64,000 nt of DNA from Runella limosa DSM 17973 (GTDB lineage: Bacteria > Bacteroidota > Bacteroidia > Cytophagales > Spirosomataceae). This document shows positions 1-9,807 of the stretch, one piece after another. Numbering within the stretch: the stretch's first letter is position 1; each line of letters starts with the position of its first letter. Both the position numbers and the translations under genes were made by a program. The notes beneath the pieces were generated by a model. It made no database searches, was not told where the DNA came from, and saw only the letters and a list, made by a program, of their open reading frames with translations. The stretch covers positions 235,991 through 299,990 of the forward strand of contig NZ_KI519420.1 in the NCBI RefSeq assembly GCF_000482465.1, written 5' to 3'.

Positions 1-1
1 A

Positions 2-2890
2 ATGGCATCGCCAAACGTATCAGGGTCGTTGTTTTTGTTACAGGAACTTTATCAGCAGCAAAACAAGAAATTTATGCGTTCGTCAACGCTGAAAGGCTTG
101 GCAATTCATACCGCCGACGATGCGGGTAATCCTGGCCCTGACTATCAATACGGCTGGGGGCTTTTGAATATGAAGCAAGCTGCTGAAGTGATACTGAACC
201 GTGATTTGAACCATTTATTAGCCGAACGTACATTGGCAATCAATGAAACTTATACCACGCAAGTAATTGCATCGGGACGTGGCTCATTGGTAGCTACCAT
301 TTGCTGGACGGATCCCGAATCCCTAGCGACCAGTGTATCGGCGGCGAATTTCAACAACCGAACGCCTAAATTGATCAATGACCTAGACATACGTGTGAGT
401 GACGGAACGACGGAGTCGCTGCCGTGGATACTAGACCCTAATCAGCCGTCGGCGAATGCAACGCAGGGAGATAATATTCGGGATAACGTCGAGCAAATAC
501 GTATTGTCAATCCCGTTCCTGGGCGTACTTATACAATCACCGTAAAGCACAAAGGAGCCACGTTAACCAATACATCTCAGGCTTATGCCTTGATTGTAAG
601 TGGAATTGGAGGGAAGGTATTTTGCGAATCGAAGGCAGGTTCAAACGCAGATACCAAAATTGCCCAAGTGACATTCGGAAATATGGTTCAAGCAGGAAAA
701 GATGGCTGCCAAGAATACAGCGATTTTACAACGCAAGTGGTCGCTGTGGCGGCAGGACAAACGTTGCCATTGGAAGTGAAACTAACAACCTGTGGAGGCG
801 ATTTTGACAAAGTAGTAAAGGCATTTGTGGATTGGAATGGCGACGGTGATTTTGACGATCTCAATGAAAATGTAGCAACATCGGATGTACTAAAAGGCAA
901 TGCGACGTTCAAAGCGGATGTAAAAGTGCCTTCTGGGTTAGTTGTAGGGAATTTGGCACGTGTACGGATTGTATGCGTCGAAACCAATGTCCCTTCGTCG
1001 GTGGTGGCGTGCGGGGTTTATGCCAAGGGCGAAACGCAAGAATACCTAGTCCGTTATATTCGTCCAACTCGGGATGTATCCTTGGCGTCGTTGGTAACTC
1101 CAGAAAATAATTTTTGTGGTAACCAACTGAAAAATATCACCGTACAAGTGAGAAATGTAGGTACCGAAACGCAACAAAATATCCCCGTTTCGGTGCAAGT
1201 GCGGGATGCTTCTGGGGCATTGGTTGGAACAATAAACGGAGCTGTTAATCAAGCGGTTGCTCCTTTTTCAACGGCTACGATGACACTCTCCGATGCACTG
1301 TTAGGGAAATTGGTGTCTGGTCAAAATTACCAGTTTATTTGTCGTACTAACCTTGAAAATGACCAAGATACGGCCAATAACGTTCTTCGTGAGGTTCGGA
1401 CTGTTGCCACCGTGCCAACGGTTACTTCGGCTACAGCGACTTACTGCGATGCGGATCCGTTATCCTTGATTTCGCGGGATTCGGGCACGGCTTTTTGGTA
1501 CGATAGTCCCACGGAAGCAAAGCCATTTGCGATTGGAAATTTTGCGAGTAGTTCGTTGAAAGTCCCCAATGGAATATTTTATGTAGCGTTAAATGACTTC
1601 ACTGGGAATGTAGGTCCTGCGTCTAAGTCGCTTCACGGAGGAGGGTCTTATGCGGGAAATTTTGGACCTGCGCCGTTGATTAAAACTGAAGTGCCCTTGA
1701 TTCTTGAAAGTGCCCGATTATACACGGCTACGCCAGGGCGATTGACTTTTACCGTCATGGGGCTGGACGACCGATTTGTGTCGAGTACGACCATAGACGT
1801 GACGGCCAGCCGAAATCCCAATGTACCGAATACGGGCGCACCTGCGGGGCAATATGCGGATGACCCTTCGGACGAAGGAAAAGTGTACCCACTCAATCTG
1901 TCGATTCCGCAAGCGGGGAATTATAAAATCACCATTGAATACGAAAACGGCGCTACGATTTACCGTAGCAATGTTGGTGTCACGGGTTTTCCGTATAGTA
2001 TTCCTGGGGTGATTGCGTTGCGCGGAGCGCTGTTTGCCCAAAACAATACCGTGGATACCCTTACCAATGCGTATTATTATTTGTACGATTTGAAAGTTAA
2101 ATCATTTGGCTGTCCGAGTGAAAGAGTGGCAATTACCGCCAAAACCGCTACTAAGTCCACTCCAAGCATTAGTTTTGACGGGGCCGCGAGTATTTGTGAA
2201 GGTAGTTCGCTTACCCTGAAAGCACCAGTAAATGCGGGGATTTATCAGTGGTATTTCAACAGTCAGCCAGTGAGCGGAGCTGTAGGTAACAGTTTGGAAG
2301 CAATACAGGCGGGTAATTATGCGGTCAGCACTTCGGTAAATAATTGTTTACCAACGTTATCGACGCCCGTTGCCTTGACTACCCGTAAGCCCGAGAAGCC
2401 TACCATCACCGTTGTGGACGGAATTACGCTTCGTTCTAATGCGACGACAAGCAATCAATGGTTGATTAATGGCTTGCCAATCCCTGGAGCAACGTCGGCT
2501 ACATTTACGGCGTTTCAAACGGGTAGTTATTCCGTAAGGGCTAATGTGAGCGGCTGTGGCGAAGTGGTATCGGATGAAGTTAGAATTACAATTACAGCTT
2601 TAGACGATAACGCTGCATCGACCGTTGCAGCCTCTAGGGTGTATCCCAATCCTGCGCACGCGTTTTTGGTATGTGAATACGCGCCGTCGACCAATACCAA
2701 ACCGATGGCCATTCGAGCAACGCTCTACGACCTAAGCGGCCGAATGGTAGGGCAACAGCAAATGGAAAAATTTGAAAAAACATTTCGGACGCAGTTTAAC
2801 GTAACTTCTTTGCAAAGCGGTACGTTTTTTGCTATATTCGAAGAGGAGGGTACACCAATGCGCGTTGTGCATACGATACAGAAGCTTTAG
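2..2890 (+). CDS. S8 (subtilisin-like) secreted peptidase, 5'-truncated, T9SS substrate
   Basis: Only the C-terminal part is in the window: it opens in the MASPNVSGS stretch that follows the catalytic serine of subtilases (GTSMASP), so the serine codon ends at base 1 and the Asp and His are outside. After the catalytic end come a GEVED-like module with an Asp-rich loop (about residues 265-300, FVDWNGDGDFDD), a CARDB-like region (about 355-450), an Ig-like stretch and a C-terminal type IX sorting domain (VYPNPAHAFLV, LYDLSGRMVG). The protein should be exported across both membranes and released or surface-attached. The next gene is a paralogue with closely similar sequence around the serine, pointing to tandem duplication. 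The substrate is unknown. The family call is secure; the start is not visible. Confidence 0.93.
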   Translation: MASPNVSGSLFLLQELYQQQNKKFMRSSTLKGLAIHTADDAGNPGPDYQYGWGLLNMKQAAEVILNRDLNHLLAERTLAINETYTTQVIASGRGSLVATICWTDPESLATSVSAANFNNRTPKLINDLDIRVSDGTTESLPWILDPNQPSANATQGDNIRDNVEQIRIVNPVPGRTYTITVKHKGATLTNTSQAYALIVSGIGGKVFCESKAGSNADTKIAQVTFGNMVQAGKDGCQEYSDFTTQVVAVAAGQTLPLEVKLTTCGGDFDKVVKAFVDWNGDGDFDDLNENVATSDVLKGNATFKADVKVPSGLVVGNLARVRIVCVETNVPSSVVACGVYAKGETQEYLVRYIRPTRDVSLASLVTPENNFCGNQLKNITVQVRNVGTETQQNIPVSVQVRDASGALVGTINGAVNQAVAPFSTATMTLSDALLGKLVSGQNYQFICRTNLENDQDTANNVLREVRTVATVPTVTSATATYCDADPLSLISRDSGTAFWYDSPTEAKPFAIGNFASSSLKVPNGIFYVALNDFTGNVGPASKSLHGGGSYAGNFGPAPLIKTEVPLILESARLYTATPGRLTFTVMGLDDRFVSSTTIDVTASRNPNVPNTGAPAGQYADDPSDEGKVYPLNLSIPQAGNYKITIEYENGATIYRSNVGVTGFPYSIPGVIALRGALFAQNNTVDTLTNAYYYLYDLKVKSFGCPSERVAITAKTATKSTPSISFDGAASICEGSSLTLKAPVNAGIYQWYFNSQPVSGAVGNSLEAIQAGNYAVSTSVNNCLPTLSTPVALTTRKPEKPTITVVDGITLRSNATTSNQWLINGLPIPGATSATFTAFQTGSYSVRANVSGCGEVVSDEVRITITALDDNAASTVAASRVYPNPAHAFLVCEYAPSTNTKPMAIRATLYDLSGRMVGQQQMEKFEKTFRTQFNVTSLQSGTFFAIFEEEGTPMRVVHTIQKL

Positions 2891-2913
2891 AGCGCGCGCT
2901 GTACTTGAAAGGA

Positions 2914-5727
2914 ATGGCAATTATTTTACCCCTTACACTATTATTTTTTTTTACTCGGCTGATAAACAGGTGTTTTATGGTACTCTGTTTATCAGCCGCT
3001 ACTTTCTTCGTTGGCGCCCAAGCGCCAGTTGTACCACTTTTGAAGAACGATTCTGTCTCCCATTTCTTCATCAACAGCCTTCAACAACGCTATACCCAAA
3101 ATCGTCAATGGGCGCTCAAAAATGCAAAAAAGAAGGGTTGGTTTACTAGCAAAAAATATGCCAACGGACGAATTTTGACTTTACAAGGAGTGGACGCAGT
3201 CGGCGAACCTGTCTATTATACCAGCCATAATGTCGTCGCTTCGATGGGAACACATACCACGGGGCTTTACGTTGGTGGAGCGCTTGGTGTGGACTTAAAA
3301 GGTGATTTGCCTGAGCTCGACGGACGTCTTTGTATTTGGGATGGCGGCTTGCCGCGATTGTCTCACGTCGAATTTGGAGGTAGAGTTCGCCTGAAAGACC
3401 AAAGTACGGTCTTGAGTGATCATGCCACGCATTTGTCAGGAACGATGGCTGCCGCAGGGGTCAATCCGCAGGTGAAAGGAATGGCCTACGGGGCAAAGTT
3501 GGACGTTTGGGACTATAACAATGATTTGGTAGAAATGGCGCAAGAAGCGCCCCGAATGCTCATTTCAAATCATGCTTATGGCCCTGTGGTGGGTTGGGTT
3601 TTTAACGAAAATCGCCCAGGAACCAACCCCAACCTTAAATGGGAATGGTGGGGAAATACGTCAATTAGTGCAACAGAAGATTATCGTTTTGGGTTTTATG
3701 ACGACAAAGCCCGCGATTTAGACCAACTGGCCGCAAACAGCCCCTATTATTTAATCGTAAAATCGGCCGATAACAAACATGCCGAAACGGGGCCACCTAT
3801 TGGATCTCCCTATTTTTTGAGAAATACTAGCCAAACCAGTTTGCTAGAACGCAGCCGCAATGATGGCTATGACGCTATTCCGTCGGAAGCGAATGCTAAA
3901 AATATTTTAACGGTGGGTGGAGCAGCTATTCAACTGCAAGGAACGACTATCACTGATTTTAAAGTGGCTGATTTTAGTGGCTGGGGGCCTACGGACGACG
4001 GGCGTATTAAACCCGATTTGCTAGGGGTTGGGAGTAATATTATTTCTTCAATTGCCTCCTCAAATAATGCCTATGCGACCCTGTCGGGGACTTCTACCGC
4101 CAGCGCCAATGTATCAGGGTCATTGATTTTGTTACAAGAGCTGTTTTATCGTCGTCGAAATTATTTTATGCGTTCGGCTACGTTGAAAGGCTTGGTACTT
4201 CACACTGCAAGTACCCCAAAAGGGAAAGTGGGGCCAAGTTATGAGTACGGATGGGGCTTGCTGAACGCCGAAAAAGCCGCGCAGGTAGTGCTTAATACGG
4301 TGAATCGACACGTATTGTTGGAAAGTACGTTGAAACAAAATGAAACTTACCAACAAAAAGTCATCGCCGCAGGTACCGAACCGCTGGTAGTAACGCTTTC
4401 ATGGACTGACCCTGAAGGAACTGCGACGGGTATTACCACCCAAAATGTCGATAGTCCTTCGTTGAAATTAATCAATGATTTGGACGTTCGGCTGACCGAC
4501 GAAACAGGAACAACCTACTTCCCTTGGGTGCTCGATCCTACCAAGCCCACTCAGGCAGCCACGGGCGGAGACAACATTCGGGACAATGTGGAGCAGGTAC
4601 TCATTCTGACTCCTCCGACGGGGAAGGTTTATACCGTGACCGTACGGCATAAACGTACCTTGAAAAATAACGGACAACCCTACACCCTGATTATGAGCGG
4701 GGTAAAGCCGCAAGACTGTGCGGCAGCAGTGCAAATGCTGAAAGGACAAGACACGACTATTTGTAGTAGCAATAAAGTACAGCTGCAAGTGCAGGGTGAC
4801 AACGCCATCACTTATCAATGGCTGAAAGATGGAAATGTGATTGGCACCACCACCACGCCTTCGTACGAAATTACGCAAGCAGGAGTGTATAGTGTAAAAG
4901 CCATTGGGTACCAGTGTTCGGCACAATCGAAAACAATATCGGTCGCCGTCACCAATGTCAATGCCAAAATAACCCCAGAAGGTACCGCCACTATTTGCGC
5001 GGGTACGCCTATTTTACTGACTGCCAGTGCGGGTTCGGGGTATAGATATCAATGGCGTCGGGATGGAGAAAATATTGCTGGCGCAACCAGCTCGACCCTC
5101 AACCCTACCGAAGCAGGGAATTACAGTGTGGTGATTACGGCAGGGCGCTGTGTGGTCACAACCCCGTCCACCCAACTTGTTTCTTCGCTACAGCGTCCTG
5201 TAATTTCAACCAATAGCGGGACAATTATTCCGCCGAGTGGAAGTATTCGTCTTACAACGAGTACAGGAGAAGGAATGACGTATCGCTGGTTTTTGAATGG
5301 TACGGTGATTCCTACCGCAACAGGGCCACGATTGGTTGCAACCCTCGCAGGAAAATATAGCGTAGAAATTACCCAGCGAGGATGTTCGATTGCGTCAAAA
5401 ATACTTGAACTCACCAACACCCAATACGCGCCCAATAGCCCGATTACGAACAGCCCACCCGAAATTTTAATCTTAAAAGAAAAGCTCTCGCTGTATCCAA
5501 ATCCCGTGGTCGATGCGTTGACGGTGGCGTACGAATCGGACAATACGTACGATTTAACGGCCGAAATCATCACCAACGATGGCCGAACGCTCGCGCAAAA
5601 GCTTCTTTATGACAATGGAAGCGTTTTCTTGAACCAGTTTGATGTATCAGAATTGCCTACTGGGCAGTATTTTATTCGGGTAAGCGACGGGCGACGGGTG
5701 ATTGCAAAGCCTTTTATTAAGCACTAA
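2914..5727 (+). CDS. S8 (subtilisin-like) secreted peptidase with Ig-like repeats and T9SS tail
   Basis: Full-length subtilase of about 937 residues. The catalytic Asp is in IWDGG (near residue 143), the His in SDHATHLSGT (near 173) and the Ser in LSGTSTASAN (near 394). The serine motif departs from the usual GTSMAxP: Thr replaces Met and Ala replaces Pro. Three Ig-like repeats with the spaced pattern YQWLKDG / YSVKA follow, then a sorting domain (LYPNPVVDAL, LPTGQYFIRV) typical of type IX secretion. ATG 2914 gives a long hydrophobic leader; ATG 2977 would give a tidier signal peptide (MVLCLSAATFFVGAQA) and sits in the loop of an inverted repeat. Probably secreted and processive on protein or peptide nutrients; the substrate is not known. 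Confidence 0.92.
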   Translation: MAIILPLTLLFFFTRLINRCFMVLCLSAATFFVGAQAPVVPLLKNDSVSHFFINSLQQRYTQNRQWALKNAKKKGWFTSKKYANGRILTLQGVDAVGEPVYYTSHNVVASMGTHTTGLYVGGALGVDLKGDLPELDGRLCIWDGGLPRLSHVEFGGRVRLKDQSTVLSDHATHLSGTMAAAGVNPQVKGMAYGAKLDVWDYNNDLVEMAQEAPRMLISNHAYGPVVGWVFNENRPGTNPNLKWEWWGNTSISATEDYRFGFYDDKARDLDQLAANSPYYLIVKSADNKHAETGPPIGSPYFLRNTSQTSLLERSRNDGYDAIPSEANAKNILTVGGAAIQLQGTTITDFKVADFSGWGPTDDGRIKPDLLGVGSNIISSIASSNNAYATLSGTSTASANVSGSLILLQELFYRRRNYFMRSATLKGLVLHTASTPKGKVGPSYEYGWGLLNAEKAAQVVLNTVNRHVLLESTLKQNETYQQKVIAAGTEPLVVTLSWTDPEGTATGITTQNVDSPSLKLINDLDVRLTDETGTTYFPWVLDPTKPTQAATGGDNIRDNVEQVLILTPPTGKVYTVTVRHKRTLKNNGQPYTLIMSGVKPQDCAAAVQMLKGQDTTICSSNKVQLQVQGDNAITYQWLKDGNVIGTTTTPSYEITQAGVYSVKAIGYQCSAQSKTISVAVTNVNAKITPEGTATICAGTPILLTASAGSGYRYQWRRDGENIAGATSSTLNPTEAGNYSVVITAGRCVVTTPSTQLVSSLQRPVISTNSGTIIPPSGSIRLTTSTGEGMTYRWFLNGTVIPTATGPRLVATLAGKYSVEITQRGCSIASKILELTNTQYAPNSPITNSPPEILILKEKLSLYPNPVVDALTVAYESDNTYDLTAEIITNDGRTLAQKLLYDNGSVFLNQFDVSELPTGQYFIRVSDGRRVIAKPFIKH
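2956..2998. repeat. Perfect 14-bp inverted repeat around the start of the second S8 gene
   Basis: Arms 2956-2969 and 2985-2998 are perfectly complementary with a 15-base loop. One of the possible start codons of the next gene (ATG 2977) lies in the loop. A T-run precedes the left arm rather than following the right arm, so it is not a standard terminator for the upstream gene. It could be an imperfect terminator or a translation-control hairpin. Confidence 0.6.
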
Positions 5728-5787
5728 CAACAACGCTGAACTTTGACAAAGAAAAGTTATGTTTGTCTTTGTAAAGTCGTTTTGTTT

Positions 5788-6777
5788 ATGCCTCTTTTGC
5801 GTACGCACACCCACCAGCCTCCTCGGTGGCTTCCCAATGGCCACTATCAGAGCATATTTCCTGCCTTGTTTCGGAAAATTAAGCCGCCGTATCAGCGCGA
5901 ACGTCTCACGACGCTCGATGATGATTTTCTGGATATTGATTGGAGTTTTGCCCCCGCAACTTCGGCTGACGTTGCTTCAAAGCCGCCCTTGGTGATTCTT
6001 TCGCACGGATTGGAGGGGAGCAGTACGCGTCAGTACATCACAGGAATGGTACGTTTATTGAACCATCATGGATACGATTGCTTGGCGTGGAACTACCGCA
6101 GTTGTAGCGGAGAAATCAATCGTCAGCTTCGGTTTTATCACAGTGGCGAAACATCGGATTTGGACTTTTTGGTGAAATACGCCATTGCCAAAGGCTATAC
6201 TGAGATTTCGCTCATGGGCTTTAGTTTGGGAGGAAACGTAACGCTAAAGTACGCTGGCGAACGAGGAAAAACGTTGCCCAAGCAGATTCATAAAGTGGTG
6301 GTTTTTAGCGTGCCAATGGATTTGTTGGGCTGTAGCCGAAACATCGAAAAATCAGAAAACAAGGTTTATCTATGGCGTTTTTTGCAAACATTAAAGCCAA
6401 AAATTGAAGCCAAAGCTACCCAATATCCCGACCGTTTTGATGTTTCACAATGGGAGAAGGTAAAAACATTTTGGGATTTTGACCATATTTATACAGGGCC
6501 GCTTCATGGGTTTGCGGGAGCGGATGACTATTATCAGCGCTGTAGTTCTAAATATTTTGTCGATGGAATTGCGGTGCCAACCCTCATTGTAAATGCTGAA
6601 AATGATCCGTTGGTTCCTTACCAAAGTTTACCCATCAAGACGGTTTCGGATATGCCCAACGTATGGCTAGAGCTTACTGCACAAGGTGGGCATTGTGGGT
6701 TTCGACCCCGACGATTTGACCAAAAAGGGGCTTATTGGTCGGAAGTAAGGGCACTAGATTTTTTACAAAAACCATGA
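5788..6777 (+). CDS. YheT-family alpha/beta hydrolase
   Basis: A protein of about 329 residues beginning MPLLRTHTHQPPRW. The conserved N-terminal PNGHYQSIFP stretch, the oxyanion-side LSHGLEGSS and the nucleophile elbow GFSLGG (serine near residue 150) match the YheT/Eip1-like esterase family. The late Asp (NAENDPLVP) and His (GGHCGF) complete the triad. ATG 5788 is preferred over an upstream TTG because the family motif starts there. Its stop overlaps the mobA start (ATGA), so the two are translationally coupled. The family is poorly characterised; ester or lipid substrates are likely. No signal peptide, so cytoplasmic. Confidence 0.88.
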   Translation: MPLLRTHTHQPPRWLPNGHYQSIFPALFRKIKPPYQRERLTTLDDDFLDIDWSFAPATSADVASKPPLVILSHGLEGSSTRQYITGMVRLLNHHGYDCLAWNYRSCSGEINRQLRFYHSGETSDLDFLVKYAIAKGYTEISLMGFSLGGNVTLKYAGERGKTLPKQIHKVVVFSVPMDLLGCSRNIEKSENKVYLWRFLQTLKPKIEAKATQYPDRFDVSQWEKVKTFWDFDHIYTGPLHGFAGADDYYQRCSSKYFVDGIAVPTLIVNAENDPLVPYQSLPIKTVSDMPNVWLELTAQGGHCGFRPRRFDQKGAYWSEVRALDFLQKP

Positions 6778-7364
6778 ACGGGCTTATTCTGGTAGGAGGG
6801 CGTAGTACGCGCATGGGGGCTGACAAAAGCCAGCTTTCTTATCATGCGAAGCCTCAATGGAAATACCTGTTTGAACTAGTTTCTGATTTTGCCCCGACGT
6901 ACCTATCATGTCGGAAAGAGCAACAACACTTGTTTGGAGATACACCACTTTTATTAGATTCATTCGAGGTCGGGCCAATGGGGGGGATCGCCAGTGCTTT
7001 TTTTGCGCAACCTGCAAATTCGTGGCTGGTGGTGGCCTGCGATATGCCTTTTGTCAACCAAAGAACATTGGAATACTTGGTGGCACATCGGGAGGCGCAC
7101 TTGCCTGCCACTGTTTTTAGACATCCTTCCACGGGGTTTTTAGAACCTTTGGTGGGGATTTGGGAGCCAACGTCCGAAAAGTGGTTGAGAGAAACAATGG
7201 CTGAGGGAGAGTTTTCTCCTACCAAACTGTTGCGAAAGATGGACATCCAAGGGCTTGCTTGTCCCGACGAACGCTGGCTACAAAATATCAATACGCCCGA
7301 TGATTGTGAGAAAGTCAAAACGGCTTTTCATATTTATCAAAAATCAAATCAAAACGGTCGTTGA
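6774..7364 (+). CDS. mobA: Molybdenum cofactor guanylyltransferase MobA
   Basis: About 196 residues. The N-terminal GTP-binding signature LILVGGRSTRMGADKSQL is the diagnostic MobA motif, followed by GPMGGIASAF and the VACDMPFV metal-binding aspartate stretch. It transfers GMP from GTP to molybdopterin to form the guanine dinucleotide cofactor. The start overlaps the upstream hydrolase stop by ATGA. The 3' end overlaps the convergent hydrolase gene by 50 bases. No other moa/moe genes are visible here, so cofactor synthesis must be encoded elsewhere. Confidence 0.93.
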   Translation: MNGLILVGGRSTRMGADKSQLSYHAKPQWKYLFELVSDFAPTYLSCRKEQQHLFGDTPLLLDSFEVGPMGGIASAFFAQPANSWLVVACDMPFVNQRTLEYLVAHREAHLPATVFRHPSTGFLEPLVGIWEPTSEKWLRETMAEGEFSPTKLLRKMDIQGLACPDERWLQNINTPDDCEKVKTAFHIYQKSNQNGR

Positions 7365-8166
7365 GAATGTCATCTAAATGGCGATGATAATCTGGGAAAT
7401 CAGGGAGATTGTTGTGACCTCCGCCGTAAATCGGAATAAGACGGGCCGATTGGGGAATGAGGTTCATCAGGCGCACGCTCGAACGAAAAGGAATGAGAAG
7501 ATCTTTTGTACCGTGAATAATGTAAATGGGGCATTTGACGTAACGAATCCAGACATCGGTACGAATTGAAAATTTGAGAATATAAGAGACGGGTAAAAAA
7601 GGCAAAAAGCGGGTAGTGAGGCGCGTAAAACTGTAGTAAGGAGCGTCTAAAATAAGCATTTTCGGGTGATTGGCCGAGGCTAGTTTTGTGGCAAAACCCG
7701 ACCCCAATGAGCGTCCATAAATGATGATTTTCTCTTCGGAATAACCGTATTTGGAGCGCATTTTATTGTAGATGTGCTGCGCATCGTTTTTGAGACCTTC
7801 TTCCGTTTGTTTTCCAGTACTTTTTCCAAAGCCACGGTAATCAATCATCAGTACGTCGTAGCCGTGTTGGGTAAAATCTTTGGCGTATTTTGACCAGCCT
7901 TTGATGCTTCGGGTATTGCCATGAAAATAGACTACGAGCCCTCGGGAAATGTCGTCTTGGTAAAAGCGAAGTGCGTTAATACGGACGTTGGGTTCAGGTT
8001 CAAAAAATAGTTCCTCAAACGAGTCTTCGTAATTATAAATAAAATCTTGCGGGAGTTTTTCGGGTTTAAAGATAAATTTGTGTTGAATAAAGTACGCCAA
8101 TAAGCACAAAACGAGGTAAATGGCTCCAATCCAAATCAATCGTTCGGTAGTAAAAAAATCAAGCAT
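7315..8166 (-). CDS. Membrane-anchored alpha/beta hydrolase (ABHD13/YfhR-like)
   Basis: About 283 residues from the ATG that begins MLDFFTTERLIWIG. One N-terminal membrane segment (IWIGAIYLVLCLLAYFI) is followed by a hydrolase domain with VVYFHGNTRS, the DYRGFGKS turn, the nucleophile elbow GRSLGSG and a C-terminal HGTKD / GGGHNN pair supplying Asp and His. This is the pattern of the BEM46/ABHD13 serine hydrolases. A longer reading to 8235 is possible but lacks conserved sequence. The gene converges on mobA with a 50-base overlap and diverges from xylB with a 73-base gap that must hold both promoters. Substrate unknown. Confidence 0.85.
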   Translation of the reverse strand: MLDFFTTERLIWIGAIYLVLCLLAYFIQHKFIFKPEKLPQDFIYNYEDSFEELFFEPEPNVRINALRFYQDDISRGLVVYFHGNTRSIKGWSKYAKDFTQHGYDVLMIDYRGFGKSTGKQTEEGLKNDAQHIYNKMRSKYGYSEEKIIIYGRSLGSGFATKLASANHPKMLILDAPYYSFTRLTTRFLPFLPVSYILKFSIRTDVWIRYVKCPIYIIHGTKDLLIPFRSSVRLMNLIPQSARLIPIYGGGHNNLPDFPDYHRHLDDILNDRFDLIFDKYEKPF

Positions 8167-8239
8167 TTGTTTTGGATAATTTTTTCTACGAAAATAACAA
8201 CTTTTTCCTTTATCGTAAACATCAAAATCAAACATATCA

Positions 8240-9724
8240 GTGAAATATCTTTTAGGCTATGACGTAGGCAGCTCGTCGGTAAAAGTTGCTTTATTGGACA
8301 TTGAAACGGGAAAAGCGGTAGCCACTGCCACGTCTCCTGACCAAGAAATGGGGATGATTGCCCACCGTGCGGGCTGGGCAGAGCAGCATCCCGATAGCTG
8401 GTGGCAAGAAGCCGTAAACGCCACGCACAAACTCAAAAACAAATACAGCTTTTCGGCCGATTTGGTCGCAGGAATTGGTATTTCGTACCAAATGCACGGT
8501 TTGGTGGTGGTCGATAAAGACCTGCGCCCGTTGCGTCCATCAATCATTTGGTGCGATAGCCGTGCCGTTGAAATTGGAAACAAAGCATTTGCTGATATGG
8601 GAAGCGATGCTTGTTTGGGGCATTTGCTAAACTCTCCAGGAAACTTCACGGCGTCGAAACTTAAATGGGTAAAAGACAACGAACCTGATATTTATGCACA
8701 AATTCGGCATTTTATGCTGCCAGGCGACTACCTAGCACTTCGGATGTCGGGTACGCCTCAAACGACCGTTTCGGGATTATCAGAAGGAATTTTTTGGGAT
8801 TTTGCCGAGCAGAAAGTATCGCAAGCATTGCTGGATTATTACGGATTTGACAATTCATTTATTCCCGAAATCGTCGGGACGTTTGCTCCTCAAAGCCAAC
8901 TTTCGGCATCGGCGGCGGCAGAATTAGGCTTAAAAGCAGGCATCCCGATTGCCTACCGCGCAGGGGATCAACCCAACAACGCTTTTTCACTTAATGTACT
9001 CAACCCAGGCGAAGTGGCCACTACGGCAGGAACGTCGGGGGTAGTGTATGGTATCAATGCCCAACCTACGGCTGATCCACTTTCGAGGGTAAATAGCTTT
9101 GCCCACGTCAACAGTACACCAGAAGCCCAACGCAACGGGGTATTGTTGTGCGTCAACGGAACGGGAATTTTGAACAGTTGGGTGCGCCGTTTTGCGGGAG
9201 GACTTGGGTATGATGAAATGAATCAGCTGGCAGCCCAAACACCTATCGGAGCCGAGGGACTGACGTTTTTGCCATTTGGAAACGGAGCAGAACGCGTGCT
9301 AGAAAACCGATTGGTAGGAGGTCATTTGCAAGGGCTAAACTTCAATACCCATTCGTCGGCGCACGTTTTCCGCGCCGCTCAAGAAGGAATCGTCTTTGCT
9401 CTTAATTACGGATTACAAGTAATGAGCCAAATGGGCGTAGAAACCCAGACAGTCCGGGCGGGTCATGCCAACTTGTTTTTGAGTCCACTTTTCCGCGAAG
9501 CCTTTGCCAATACAACAGGTGCTACCATCGAATTGTACGACACCGACGGAGCGCAAGGAGCGGCGCGTGCGGCAGGAATTGGTGTTGGAGTTTATGACGT
9601 AAAATCGGCTTTTGAAGGTTTAAATCAAATCGCAACTTTTGAGCCAAACGAGGCACTTCGCGCAGTCTATGCAGAAAATTATGTCCGTTGGGAGCAAGCG
9701 CTGAATAAAGCATTGGGAGAATAA
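8240..9724 (+). CDS. xylB: Xylulokinase
   Basis: FGGY-family sugar kinase, 494 residues. Phosphate-binding motif GYDVGSSSVKVALLD at the N terminus, catalytic aspartate in YRAGDQPNNAF (near residue 242), phosphate-2 loop AGTSGVVYG, and the C-terminal GAQGAARAAG adenosine motif. It phosphorylates D-xylulose with ATP for entry into the pentose phosphate pathway. The start is GTG: there is no in-frame ATG upstream and the glycine-rich motif begins at once. No xylose isomerase or transporter lies next to it. A closely related pentulose could be the true substrate. Confidence 0.9.
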   Translation: MKYLLGYDVGSSSVKVALLDIETGKAVATATSPDQEMGMIAHRAGWAEQHPDSWWQEAVNATHKLKNKYSFSADLVAGIGISYQMHGLVVVDKDLRPLRPSIIWCDSRAVEIGNKAFADMGSDACLGHLLNSPGNFTASKLKWVKDNEPDIYAQIRHFMLPGDYLALRMSGTPQTTVSGLSEGIFWDFAEQKVSQALLDYYGFDNSFIPEIVGTFAPQSQLSASAAAELGLKAGIPIAYRAGDQPNNAFSLNVLNPGEVATTAGTSGVVYGINAQPTADPLSRVNSFAHVNSTPEAQRNGVLLCVNGTGILNSWVRRFAGGLGYDEMNQLAAQTPIGAEGLTFLPFGNGAERVLENRLVGGHLQGLNFNTHSSAHVFRAAQEGIVFALNYGLQVMSQMGVETQTVRAGHANLFLSPLFREAFANTTGATIELYDTDGAQGAARAAGIGVGVYDVKSAFEGLNQIATFEPNEALRAVYAENYVRWEQALNKALGE

Positions 9725-9807
9725 ATCGCAAAAGGAGAAGGGCGTCGAACGTTTTTTTGCCTAAATTGCGGCGATATTTTTCTTCAACCACTCAAACATT
9801 GATTTCA

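Noticed and set aside
2829..3149. Small plus-strand frame bridging the two S8 genes
   Set aside because: It overlaps the end of one gene and the start of the next in another frame, with no ribosome site or motif.
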